Assembly (NCBI GenBank): GCA_021029095.1
Contig: JAJOHG010000426.1
Span: 1-20,568, forward strand
Reading direction: 5' to 3'
Length of the DNA stretch: 20,568 bases
Source: Phellopilus nigrolimitatus
Taxonomy: Eukaryota > Basidiomycota > Agaricomycetes > Hymenochaetales > Hymenochaetaceae
Part shown: piece by piece, positions 8,709 to 19,545 of the stretch
How the letters are laid out: each line of letters begins with the position of its first letter
Numbering within the stretch: position 1 is the first letter of the stretch
Notes under the pieces: generated by a model
What the model was told of the DNA's origin: nothing
What the model saw: the letters and a program-made list of their open reading frames with translations, nothing else
Databases searched by the model: none
Translations under genes and position numbers: made by a program

Positions 8709-10454
8709 ATGTCTGGCGCCCCAGATAGTCGCTTCCTTGAGCGACAGGCTGGAAATATCTCGCGTCTGGTAGATGATACGATAGTGAGGGTTTTGTTGTT
8801 CTGTGACACCATCGCCCTCCTGTGCCTTGAGCAGGTGAGCGCCGTCAACGTTTTACGTTGTTGATAATGCCCTTCTGACTTATGAGAGCTGCTTCAAAGA
8901 CATGCAGATACCTGAAACTGCTCATAGCAAGGCGGGAAGTCTGGATCGCCGTTTTACACAGGCTACCCCGCGAATCGATGCCCAGTATCGCCCCGCATGA
9001 GAGGCGTGATGAAGCCGATTTTCGCGAACTTGCGATACGAGCAATGCGAGGATATAGGAACTGGACGTCTAACAGTCCGAAGCCTTCTCGCAGAGTCCGG
9101 CTGGATGTACTAAATCATAGAAGCAGACTTATCGACCCCCAGCTTCTTCCTGATAAAAGACACATGCTTTATTTCTGGGAGCATAAACTATGCTGTGTGG
9201 ACGTAGAACGGGACGCTTATGTGCTCGAACGCTACCACAACCACGTCGAGGTCCTTTTTTTCACCTATTTCATGAATCCGACTGGCGAATCTGTCAAAAT
9301 ATTCATCATATCAGGTTCCGTGGGCCAGGATATACCCAAGTACGTATCTAAACCAAACCTTGAATATACGAATAATCTGACAGGCAGCGGAAGTACATTC
9401 CCCATCGAAGTGATTGAGCTTAGCTTCGCTTCGAGGGAATGCACGCCTGTGAGCACCGTGGTGGTAAACTGGCAGAATATCTGCGATGTCGCTCGATACG
9501 ACTATGTTATGCTGGATGGATTCGATCCGACCGTCAACACATCACTGTTATTTATTCCATTTAAAGCACGGCTTCCAGATGGGAAATCCACTAGAGGAGC
9601 CATTGTTGTTGACTGGATGCGGCATTTGACACTCTTGTTGTCGTTTCAAAATTGCGTAAGTAATCGATACAATATGCGATGCGATGTATTGACATAAGTG
9701 TCAGAATGAAACGGAGAATGATTTTAGTTCGCCATCCTGCATCGTGAACGACCACGTGCTGTACATTACAGGACGTGGCAGCGATTGTCCGTCTATTTGC
9801 TCCGTTCATCTTTCGAGATTCAACGAATACTGGCGGGACTGCAGCAGTCCAACCTCATGGGTGAATCTTGTAGTCAACCCCAATCACGCTACGTCGTTTC
9901 CGCTTCCCCTCCTTCCTCCAGAAACCCCGAGCACCATCTTCCTGAGCATACATCCCTCAAATTGGCTGGACCTTGAGAAGGCAAAGCTCAAAAACCCGCA
10001 TGTCGCTTCGCTTTCGCTGATTGATATGACTTACTGCTGGAATGAATATGAGGGAAGCAGCATTGAGCGCTTGTCGAGATCTTTCCATCTACATTTTTCG
10101 GAATGGCCCGTTTCAGATACGCTGACGCTTGGGCAATTCAGCCTCGAGAGCAATCCCGATTTGATTATCCGAGCCGAGTTTATTATGGTACCTAATCCTC
10201 TCCCATCCCGACATGGTCGATTGGCACTCCATACGCGGAAAAGACTTATAGATCCTCAAAGTCGTCCGCAAACACGAGCAATTGCTCTGCTTTCAGATTC
10301 CACTTCATCTACAGTATTGGAACACCTTGATAAAAGATTTGCTCGCCAGATCATCATGGAGTATTACAGCAGTACCGTCATCATTAACACTCTCCTGTTA
10401 CGGGACTCTAATGGACCGGACTCTATAGAATTTGTGTTAGAACAATATGATTAA
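8709..10454 (+). CDS. F-box protein
   Basis: Three exons, 8709-8834, 8900-9655 and 9705-10454, encode 543 residues. The introns are 65 bp (GTGAGC..CAAAG) and 49 bp (GTAAGT..TCAG). The first exon plus the start of the second give the F-box: ISRLVDDTIVRVLLFCDTIALLCLEQ joined to TCRYLKLLIARREVWIAVL, the usual pattern of a hydrophobic F-box followed by the Trp after the last helix. The rest is a large region with beta-propeller-like phrasing (RLIDPQLLPDKRHMLYFWEHKLCCVD), typical of the expanded agaricomycete F-box family. F-box proteins tie substrates to Skp1-cullin ubiquitin ligases; the substrate here is unknown. ATG 8709 is the first ATG that puts the whole F-box in frame. The domain is assigned from pattern only. 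Confidence 0.82.
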
Positions 10455-11476
10455 GTCGCTGGATGAATTCAACTTGCTGTCTATTGTCACAAAGCTCTTC
10501 AGATGAATTGTTTCAAAATAGCATCACTAAATTTCAATGAAAGACCCCGTTCGACTAACCTACGGCAAACGCTCTTGATCGCCTGTTAACGTTCTTCATG
10601 CATTCCTTTCCCATCTTGATTCAGACATCTTCAGTCGTGCCGACATTACAGCGCTTTGCATGGATAATGACGGTTGCGAGTCAGATTGAAATGAAATGAG
10701 GTAACATTATAATTTGGTCTGAGCAAGATTTCGACGCGCGATAGATGTTCCGAGTCCATGTGTACGTCGTGCTGTTCGACACCAACGCCGACTAAACACA
10801 TCCGAAGGTGCGTAGAGTACATACGCAGCACGTATGCATCACATTCTTAAGGTACTTGATGATTTTTCGAATACTGGGCTATCGATGAGTTGTGCGGCGT
10901 ATGTCTGTCTATTGGATTGCTTGTGGATTGCCAAATCTCTGAATATGTCCCTAAATATTTCCTGTTGAGCAGACATGTTATTCCAAAAGTACTACAAAGC
11001 TATCGAAGTGTTTTTGAGCAAAGAACCATCTAGTTAATGCACATCAAACTCCCGTCGAGTCTAAATTATAATATGAACTCATTCCATTTCAATCTGATTC
11101 GCGACTGTCATTATGTATGCAAAGAGCTGTATATACCATAGTAGCACCGCTATCGTACTTCGAGTTTGGAAGGAGGGGGAAAGGACCTGGGCATTGCATA
11201 CCATGTCATCGACTTCGACAGACTAATAAATCATCCATGTCCGATTTCCGACGGTGTTATGAAGAAAGGCCCAATCTAATCTTAACTAGGGAGAGCAAGG
11301 CTTCAGCGAATATCAAAAAGCAATGCAATGATGTCTATAATACAACTATTGTGAACATAAGGAAACGACAGGCAAAGCATGACAGAAACCCTTGACACCG
11401 CAAAAAGGAGCCAATGCAAGTATTGAACTACTAATGATAGAGTATAACCTGAAGAGAAAAGGCAACGAATATGATG
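10455..11476. other. Intergenic region between F-box and Msd1-like genes
   Basis: This holds the 3' flanks of two convergent genes. I find no convincing exon on either strand. The main content is the diverged inverted repeat listed separately. Confidence 0.5.
10651..11127. repeat. Diverged inverted repeat, about 67-bp arms
   Basis: Plus 10651-10717 and the reverse complement of 11061-11127 align without gaps with about 11 differences in 67 positions; shared blocks include TCAGATTGAAATG and ATTATAATTT. Weaker similarity continues inward to about 10752 and 11022, and a little outward. The arms are about 343 bp apart, and the whole unit is about 480-500 bp, the size of a MITE or a decayed DNA element. 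No terminal duplication is obvious. Confidence 0.65.
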
Positions 11477-14176
11477 TCACTTCCACATAGGCGCAGCATC
11501 GGCGCTCCCGATCGGCACGCGCCTTGCACCACCCTTTCCCCCTCCAAGAGCAAGAGGTTTAACAACAACCGGATTGGCCGCCGCAACCGCAGGAGGCTGG
11601 TTCAGGCTAGGCGGTTTCCCAAATTTACTTGTCCCGTTCTCCTTGTTTGTCTTGGTAGTCTTTCCAGGACCTGCTTTCGCCTTGCCTTTGTCTTTGGTGC
11701 TTGACTTTGCTGCGCCGGGCCTTCCGCTCCCGCTCTTGCTTCTGCCTGCCAGACGAATGTTCTTCTCCCGCAAGGGACTCTCGTCCGACGCGCTCGTGAG
11801 CTCTTCGATCCCAAGTTCTTCCTCGAGCGTCATGGCCCGAGCGAAACCAGAGTTCGCTCCCGAGCCTGAAGGAGCAGGGACACCTTCCACTTCTGATTCC
11901 ACCCGCGGAGGTGCGGTGCCGTTTCCGTTGGCCGGGAGCGAGACGCTCTGTGAAGGGGAACTAGCAAGCAAGAGGATGCGGCTTAGCGGACTCGGGCGCG
12001 CCGGAGAGTATGCATGAATCATATGTTGCGCGAAAGGCTTTGCGACGGGGAACGGTTTCCGCGGAGATGGCAGCGGCGCCTCCAAGAGCTCTTGCCGCTC
12101 GAGTATTTCTGCAAGATCCCCCGCTGACTCCTCTCCTTCATCAAACGACGGCGCGTCCAACGGCTTGAGCGAGGAAAGAAGATTCGGTTGGTGCGGGATC
12201 GAAGCCATCGGCGACGGAGGAGGAAGAACGAACGAGTTGGGAACGATGAGTGACTGCGATGAGGCGATCGTGGACAGCATCGGTGCGGTTGGGATCACCT
12301 CAGTTTCCATCGGCGGTATCACCCTCGATCTTAAAGTGGACGCGCCTAACATTGAGCCACCCGACTTCTTAGGCGTGTTCCCACCTCCGCGCCCCTTCTT
12401 TGCCATTTTCCCGACGGCGAAGCCCGGTTTCGCAGGGGAACGAGTGCCTAGTGGCTGCTTCCTTGGCGAGGCTGTCGACTTCTTGGGCGATTTCGGTTTC
12501 TTGCTCTTATGTGAAGGCCGAGGAGGCGAGAACGGGAGGTCGAGCGGTTCTGCTGGTGCGTCGAAATATGCACCAAGGCCAGTTGGACGACTGGAAGGCA
12601 TTGGATCTTGAGGAATACACATCTGAGATCGCCATAGATGTTGTTCACGTAGAAAGCCTTGTCGCTCCTCCTAAGTTATCAAGGTCAGCATAAAAAATAT
12701 TTAAAAACGTAAAGACCCGCCTCCAACATCTCTTTCTCGTCCCTCAGTGTCAGGGCAGCCTCGTCAACTTTCCTTCGAGCGTTATCTAGCTCTTTGCGGA
12801 TCTTCTCCAACACATGTTTCTCCTGGACGTGCGTGTTGTTGTCATCATCGTTGACAAAACGGCGAATAATCGCTTGCGCCTGGCCAGTGTATGTATCCGA
12901 CTGCGTCTGGGTCTGAGCTTGATCTGCATGTAGAATCAATCAATAAGAGTGAAATCCGAAGCAGGGAAAGATCGCGGACCTAGCTGTCTGCGAAGGTCTA
13001 TTACAGTATTCTGAAGTCGCTGCATCTCCTTGTTATCCTCCCGGTGGACATCAACATCTGGCTTCTTTGTTGCTCGGGCGACAGCCTGTGCAGGTGGGAG
13101 CCCTTGCGGCGTGGTAGAGTCGGGATCATAGGTAGCATCTAATACTGAGAGCGACTCGTGTAACGACCACAACAGTGCATTGAATTTCTCACTCGCACTT
13201 TCCGGCGCGGAAATGGTGAATATGTCTGACAACGTGAAACGGGGAACTTCATCTTCCTCGGCTGTGCCAGCTTTCAGGCGCGTCGAGTGTGCCATCCGAA
13301 TGAGTTCATTTGCAGCAGAAAGCACGACGTTTTTGAGACTCGAGTTCTCCTCAACCAGCTCCTTGCGTGACGCCTCCGCCTCTTGTAGCGCATCTTCCAG
13401 CAGCCCTGGCATACTCCCGATAATGTCATTATCTCGGCTGCTAGTCATTGGATTTGCGTGCATGAACTTGAATTTGAGCCCGGCGGCGGTGGCACTAAGC
13501 TTTGTCTGCGCATCGGAGATCTTTTGCCAGCGTTCAAGTATTTTTTCTGTCTCTTTCTCGCGACGTTTGAGTTCTGCTGCGTGTGTTTGGCGAACAGACT
13601 GCATTGATGTTCGCGTGCGCTGAAGTTCGGCAGAAGTTGCTTTATGTGCTGCTTCAGACGCTTGAAGAGCTTTATTCGACGCGCTGAATTGCGTGTCAGG
13701 CTTTGTGACACGGACTTGAACCAGGACTCACGCAAGACGCGATTTGAATAAGTTTGTCTCGCGCTCAGACGATGCGAGCTGTTCTGACGTCGTCTCGAGC
13801 ATGGATGACAAGCGCTCATGCTCGTAAGAAAGCGTTCGGAATTTAGCAGAAATATCCTCTGCGCGTGCCATGTCGTCCTTCGCAAGATCAGTTTCTTTAT
13901 CTATGAGACTTGAAGGATTCTACGTACCATTCGTTGACTTAGCATTCCTAGCACGCATTTCGATAATCTATCTGCATCTTCTTTTGACAAGCCTTCGAAA
14001 GAAACTCCTGGAGATCGTGTGAAACCATGGGCCACGAGCTGCGAGTTGATGTACTGGAGCGTCGAGGTCGCGTTAATCGAGTCCGAAGATGATGCCTCTG
14101 AGTATGGGGAGCCAAATGCGTATTCATTGATATCGTTCTCCCCCCAATGGACGAGTTTGCGTGGCGTGCATGCCAT
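11477..14176 (-). CDS. Msd1/SSX2IP-type (ADIP domain) coiled-coil protein
   Basis: The model joins exons 14176-13928, 13877-13732, 13683-12980, 12923-12721 and 12670-11477 to give 831 residues. The N-terminus has LVHWGENDINEYAFGSPYS and LQYINSQLVAHGF, then long charged heptad helices (QRM-DDMARAEDISAKFRTL, ELKRREKETEKILERW). This is the layout of the ADIP family (SSX2IP in animals, Msd1 in fission yeast), which anchors microtubule minus ends at the spindle pole or centrosome. The last 400 residues are disordered, basic and Ser/Pro-rich. Introns 1 and 2 are canonical GT..AG (50 and 48 bp). Intron 3 has a weak GTCCGC donor. For intron 4 no GT donor keeps the frame, whereas GAG|GCGGGT with the acceptor at 12671 does, so a GC-AG intron (or a one-base error) is likely. 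The family assignment is good; the function is inferred from relatives. Confidence 0.8.
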
Positions 14177-14959
14177 GGTTTAATGAGTATATGGACGTTC
14201 GACGCGGATGCGTGTCAAGAGTTGTTGGACTTCCGTCCTCAAGCACGTTGCCTAAGCTTCAAACGCGCCCGCAAGCCTGTAGTTTCCGAGAGGAGCACAG
14301 TTGCTGGTTGGTGCGTACGGCAGCGCCGCGTCGTCGAGAGGCGACGTTCAACTTGTTGCGCGCGTACGCGACGCGACAAGCAAGCGTGTGACGTTCGTGT
14401 GACTTGCATATGTTACACATTCGGCATTTCCCCTTTTGATGAGTTGCTCCCGATATCTTCGCGACTTCTTGTCCGCTCTCTCCCAGCGATTTTGTTTGTC
14501 CAAGCAAATTTCAAGTCTGCAAGTTTAACTCTAAGCGCAGTATGGTGGTTAAATGCTCCGCTGAATCCCGTTTCTTGCGAAAACACAGTTGCTGCAATCG
14601 AAATATGGACTCATAACATACATTCCGTTCGCTCCAAGAAGACGGTCCTAAATTATCTAGAGCATCTGCAGCGCTCTGCGACCGCTAGAGAGGCTATGCA
14701 TGCCCTTTTCCAGGCCTTGCTCGTAGGAACTTCGATTGGCGACCGGGTTTACCGCTATATTTTCCCGCAGAAAACAAGCGTCTCATCGACTTCTTAACGA
14801 GCTGATATAGTCGAATGCTTCCTGAAACCCCATTGAATGGAGCTGCACTAACTCCCATCTGCTTCCAACAGACTCACCCCTTTTTCTCTTCCGTCCCCTG
14901 CTTGCCTGAGGCCTACAGCATTTTGAAAAATCTTCCAAGTTTGCTTCACAACTTAAATT
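14177..14959. other. Divergent intergenic region with an unassigned open frame
   Basis: This lies between the starts of the Msd1-like and DUF6533 genes. A plus-strand frame stays open from the antisense of the Msd1-like start to 14797 (about 205 codons from the ATG at 14183). It contains the helical-looking stretch VLNYLEHLQRSATAREAMHALFQALL, but I recognise no family and it lies in a likely shared promoter. I do not call it a gene. Confidence 0.4.
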
Positions 14960-17035
14960 ATGTCAACCGCGTCGACAACGGACTCAGCTGCGCTGGAGTC
15001 TGTGCTGGGGTACGTGGACGGTTTTGCGACAGCCAAATACCTTGCGCTCTCCTCTTTCGTACTGCTTGTCTATGACCATTTGACGTCCTTGGACCAAGAG
15101 GTGTGCTCAAAGATGCGGTTCCGCGCTTTCTATTAGTCTTCAATCGACTTATGGAAGTGTTGACTGGTAGTTCGAATTTTTCTGGGAAGGAGGCTGGTCA
15201 ACAACGAGGGTGCTCTACTTCCTGGTACGCTCTACATATCCGCTACAAGCATCAGTTATACTGAACTATGATATAGAATCGCTATATTCCTCCTTTGGTT
15301 TTCGTGTGGGTAGTATTTATGAGCATATCATACCTCACTCACCACGCTGATGGTTCACAATGTTCAGCGTTCAACTTTATTGTAAGTTCTATCGTTAGCA
15401 ACGATTTACCCGATTTGCTAACCTGTCGGTCATGCTCTACTCAGACTTCTTTATGTCAAACACGCCTCTAGATGTGAGGCCACACTTTATTCACATTCCT
15501 GTGCTCATTTCACACTCGGCTACTCTCTTTCCAGTTGTAAGTCCGTGCACAATTCCCATTACGATATTAGAATAAACAGTCAAAATACTAGTTGTACAGC
15601 GGCTATCAGGACAGCAACATCCTTCATGCTGTTTGGCATGTTTATTGTCGAAGGTTAGTGTGGAAGTCTGATCAACAAGTGATTGTCAGTGACACACCAC
15701 ATTTACGAATTAATTTACTTCAGCGATATTGATAACACGCGTCTACTACCTATGGTCGCATAGCCGGCCTGTTCAATATGCATTATGCGTCACCTTCGTC
15801 GTGTGCACCTCTGTCGCCATAGGATTCGCAGGAAGAGCTATTCATGTGAGTGAGACACTCGGTAACAGTGGAACATGCACCATTCATCCTCACAACTTTA
15901 GGCTCTTAAAGGCGTACATCTTCCAAGTGAGGTTTCATGCGCTTGCGGCGGAGACGCAAATGAAATAAAAACTCTGGCTAATATTTAATATGTAGGCGTT
16001 TTTCAAAACGAGTCGGGATGTATTAGCGCTGGAAACGGGCTCTATTGGCGTGCGTGCTCTTTTCAAAACTCTTCTCTGGATGTTCAGCTGACAGTACCGA
16101 AACTGTTTTCCTTCCGTTCACTCAGCCATATTTCTTCCCACATTCGTGAGTGTCGCATTGAATTATTGCTCGCGCGACAAACGGGTTCATTTCTGACGCA
16201 TGCCTCTTTGATTGCCGATGTGTACAAAGATCATGCAAAGTCCGTTCTTATGCATCATCCATCAAGGCTCTTGACGCATTTACTGATGGCGAGGCCTAGC
16301 CATTCTTTTCGGTGCAACCATCATCCGTATCCTGAGACCCATGAGGGTCGGGAAAAACAGGACGGTGGTAAACCGACTGTTACGCGAGTGAGTGATCCAT
16401 GATTAGATTAAAAATAGAAATAAGAAATGTTAATTTAAAAAAAAACAACAAACGGAAAAATCTTTTGTTGAAAATAGTGGCGGTTTTTTTTATCTTGTAG
16501 TTTTTAGTGAGTATTGCACTTCACTTATCATGAGAAACATCCATGTAATCTGCCTCATAGTATCTGTTGGATTCACTGGTATTGGAAGCTTGATGCTCCA
16601 ACATCCAAAGGCAAGCACGGCTTCCCTCTGTGCAATTGAAGGTTGATTGACCGATCTATGAACCGTTTAGATAGCTATTCCCGCTTTACTTTCTAAGTAA
16701 GTCGTATTTCCTACACAGCGGTCTACACACTCGCCAGATCACTAACTACGTACTTCCGTCTCCCCTGTCACGGCGTTTCTTCAAGTTCACTGCTCGCAAT
16801 CCACTCCATCTGCGCGTCGCACCTTATTCTCAGCATACACTCGCTCGCCGCAGATATGGGAAGTGATCCGACCTTTCTGCTCTCGAACATCGAGATCAGT
16901 CGTATTGCATGGCGGCGCGGCAATAACCCGAACGAGCTCATCGTTGATGTCAATGCTAACGCGGACTCGTCACTGGAGCTCACTAACCTCGACCCGTTCT
17001 CGAAGGGCTCGGGACGTGCACAGTATATCAGTTAG
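14960..17035 (+). CDS. DUF6533-type seven-helix membrane protein
   Basis: The best model has 14 exons: 14960-15100, 15171-15224, 15277-15381, 15445-15454, 15600-15653, 15724-15845, 15902-15926, 15996-16049, 16126-16145, 16230-16239, 16294-16387, 16508-16610, 16671-16696 and 16786-17035. They encode 355 residues with consistent phases. The start matches DUF6533: AKYLALSSFVLLVYDHLTSLDQE then FEFFWEGGWSTTRVLYFLNRY. Further helices include FGMFIVEAILITRVYYLW, ALCVTFVVCTSVAIGF, a fifth at LYWPIFLPTF, VICLIVSVGFTGIGSLM, and NSLLAIHSICASHLILSIHS near the end, seven in all. The cytoplasmic tail has LSNIEISRIAWRRGNNPNELIVDV. Agaricomycetes have many such proteins, of unknown function. The two 10-nt micro-exons are the least certain parts; without them the frame does not close. 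Intron 16611-16670 has a GC donor (AAG|GCAAGC). Confidence 0.75.
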
Positions 17036-17858
17036 CTTGGACTCAACTCTCACGTGGAGCTGGGCTCCCGTGCGTGCCACGGCACGAGTCACAGACTTTT
17101 CAAAAACGGCTGTTCATGTTTTGTTTGCTGAAATGTCTTTTCTCTGTACCAAGCGACACGCTCGGAAATGACCGGGCATTGATTTATTTGTTTATTAAAG
17201 AGTCGACCGGTGGTACCATAAGCTGGCGCTAAGAATGCATCATGAAGAATCAAATCAGTTGTACGCTTTGGATGTTATTCATTTGATACAAGCACATAAA
17301 GAGAGAGGCTGTCCACTTTATAGTTCACTGCCATACTTTGATATTTTAGTGATCATGCTATGTCGCGATCGGCGCTGTACAGTAAATAAATGCCGTCGAT
17401 CCTACGTACTCACACGTACATTAAAGTCCACATGTACCTACAAGGTTTGAATTGCAGCGGTGCACGAGCTGCCGTAATCATGCAAGCCGAGAAAATAAAT
17501 AAGGCATAGTGTACTCAAGTCCTCTCGTTGGGGTCTGTACAGCAAATGTGTATTTGAAATTCTTCAGCCGTCCCAGACCAGTTTGCAAGCCTGTCTCAGC
17601 TCCGGCGAGCCACCGGACATCCACAAAACTATTTTGTGTTCTGGAAGGATTCTAATATATCCGTTTATCATTCAGGTCCTGAGGAAATTGACTAGCCTTC
17701 ATATAATGAAACAATAGTGCACTATCGGGTAAGGTGCAATTGCCAAATATTTGCTCCATCCAAAGCACATGTACATGTACAATAAGGAGCAAAACGTCAA
17801 AATCCCGGAAGAAGAGATTAAACAATCTACTGAATCAAGACTCGGAGGTGTGACAAGG
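17036..17858. other. Intergenic region between convergent genes
   Basis: This is the tail-to-tail spacer between the DUF6533 and FMP52-like genes. Open frames here are short and show no known pattern. There is a small palindromic ACATGTACATGT near 17768. I see no RNA gene or mobile element. Confidence 0.5.
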
Positions 17859-19128
17859 TCATAGCGCTGCCTTCGCGAACTGCGCCGCGCCCCTGTTCCC
17901 GATAATCGTGAACGGCGCGCCATCGGGCGTGCGCGCCTCTGACGCTCCAGCCACGGCCGGGAGACGTGTCGAGCCGAGATGGCCTGCGCGCGTGAAGGAT
18001 TTGCCGAGGGTTGAGACCTTTTTGTTTTTCAAATGAGTTGCGTAGAATTTGATTGTGCATTTTTAGCACGGTCCGATGTTATGCGAAGAGAAGGGCAAGT
18101 AAACGGATGAGAAAGGGAAGTAAGAGCGGGAGTGCCATCAGGAAAGGCGAGCTTACATCGATCTGGAGACCCGAAGTCACGTAGGATGCGAGGTGCATGG
18201 CGCAACTGAAGAAGACAATGAACAAAGAATGGTCAGTAATCCATGCTCCTTTCTTTTCTTGGGAAGAAAGCACTGGTATACAGCGCCAGCGAGAAGAAAA
18301 AGACATACCCGACAACAGATTCCTCAGTAGGACGTCTTAGATCGCCCTGCGTTCGCGAGGAACCCCGGGCGGAAGATGATCGTGTCGGAGTACCCGATCC
18401 TTACGAGCGCATTTTCCGTCATACCTTTGCTCCTGTAGACATCGGTCAGGCAAACCTACTCAAGCGATACCTAGAACAGGGAAACGAAGAAGAAGGGAAA
18501 AGCGTATACCTTATGTAAAGGGCGTGCGAGTTGGCATTCGCGCCCATTGACTATTTGATGTTTGAAAATTGTACGAATTAGCTGACTGGGTATGCTCTAG
18601 GTTGTTTAGATGAGGGCGTACCGAGCAGTAGACGAGGCGTTGCTTATGGGCGGGGTCATCTGTCTTGGCTGCGCGCGCAGAGTTCACGACGTATCTAAAG
18701 ACGATTTACAATTCGTGAGACGGGCCAGTAAAACGACATATACCGAACTCACTCGCGGTCTATCTTCTCAAACGCCGCCGCGCTCCCCGCTGCTGCCCGC
18801 GTCGTTCCCAACCTTCAAAATCATACATGTCAGCGGTCGCTCCTATTTGTACTTCACAAGACGCGGAGAAAACGCAGACAACATACGTGATGAACACAAC
18901 GTCCCACCGCCCCTCCTTCAGCCCCGCCTCTTCAAGCTTTTCAAAATCAACAGTGCGCTGCTCGAGCTTGGCGCCCGCGTCCGCACCGAGCTGCTCAAGC
19001 GGCGTGACGCGCCGCCCGGCCTCGCCGATGCGCGTAAACTCGCTTGATGCGAGTAGTTCACGCAGGACGTGTTTGCCGACCGCGCCAGTCGCGCCGATGA
19101 GGAGAGCAGATTTCCCGGTTCCGGACAT
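17859..19128 (-). CDS. FMP52: FMP52-like NAD(P)-binding protein (frameshifted in exon 5)
   Basis: Seven exons on the minus strand, 19128-18887, 18812-18753, 18694-18622, 18550-18510, 18432-18309, 18205-18157 and 18017-17859, follow the FMP52/HTATIP2 (atypical short-chain dehydrogenase) family end to end. It opens with the dinucleotide-binding motif ALLIGATGAVGKHVL. RRVTPLEQLG, VDFEKLEEAGLKEGRWDVVFIT, LGTTRAAAGSAAAFEKIDRE, YVVNSARAAK, YIRSKGMTE and IIFRPGFLANAGR follow, ending with GKSFTRAGHLGST and FTIIGNRGAAQF. Yeast FMP52 is a mitochondrial outer-membrane or ER-associated protein of unclear reaction. The exons sum to 748 nt, one too many: in exon 5, after FLANAGRSK, the family sequence (RPTEESVVG) resumes one base later, and the literal frame stops at a TGA near 18325. 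Either this allele is broken or the sequence has one extra base near 18334-18339. All introns are GT..AG. Confidence 0.85.
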
Positions 19129-19246
19129 TCTGTTGGTTGGGGATGTAGTAGACGGAAGGAATAAAGTATGTTTGGAAGGGACTGTTTAAGTGTGGGACCC
19201 TTATAAGCAATCCACACTGCCATATTGTAGCGTCATCCGTAGGTAG

Positions 19247-19545
19247 ACGCGTCGCATCGGCAAGTATGGTGAACGCGTACCGTCGGCAATTACAGCACCC
19301 ACTGCCGATAGTCGGCTTATATAATACATGGGCGGCTCCCTTTCCCACCCCTCCACATAATAAAATAAAATATAAATTAGAACAAGAATGTGAGCAGCAC
19401 ACCTTTATGGCAAATAAGATAAATGAAATCCTTTTCCAGTGTATGTGAGTGACTCAGACTTGCCGAGGCCAAACGCGTCTGTGGCGCGGCTTATCGGCTT
19501 GAAACATTCAAACCCCGCACGTTAAATAAGCCATAACTAACGCGT
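19247..19545. promoter_or_regulatory. Cluster of four MluI boxes (ACGCGT)
   Basis: ACGCGT occurs at 19247-19252, 19273-19278, 19473-19478 and 19540-19545, 119-417 bp upstream of the FMP52-like start; the last is followed by CGCGTCGCG. ACGCGT is the site of the MBF factor (Mbp1/Swi6 type) that drives G1/S genes in yeasts. Four in 300 bp is well above chance for a six-base word. Which gene it serves is unknown, since the neighbour to the right is outside the window. Confidence 0.4.

Noticed and set aside
11574..12611. Long plus-strand open frames opposite the last exon of the Msd1-like gene
   Set aside because: They mirror the low-complexity, GC-rich coding strand and show no domain pattern.
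16166..16402. Plus-strand open frame with DVYKDHAKSVLMHHPS
   Set aside because: The neighbouring family motif PMRVGKNRTVVNRLLR lies in another frame of the same DNA and fits the DUF6533 exon structure, so this frame is mostly intron and shadow.
18243..18518. Plus-strand open frame of 91 codons
   Set aside because: It is antisense to exons 5 and 6 of the FMP52-like gene, where the family match is clear.
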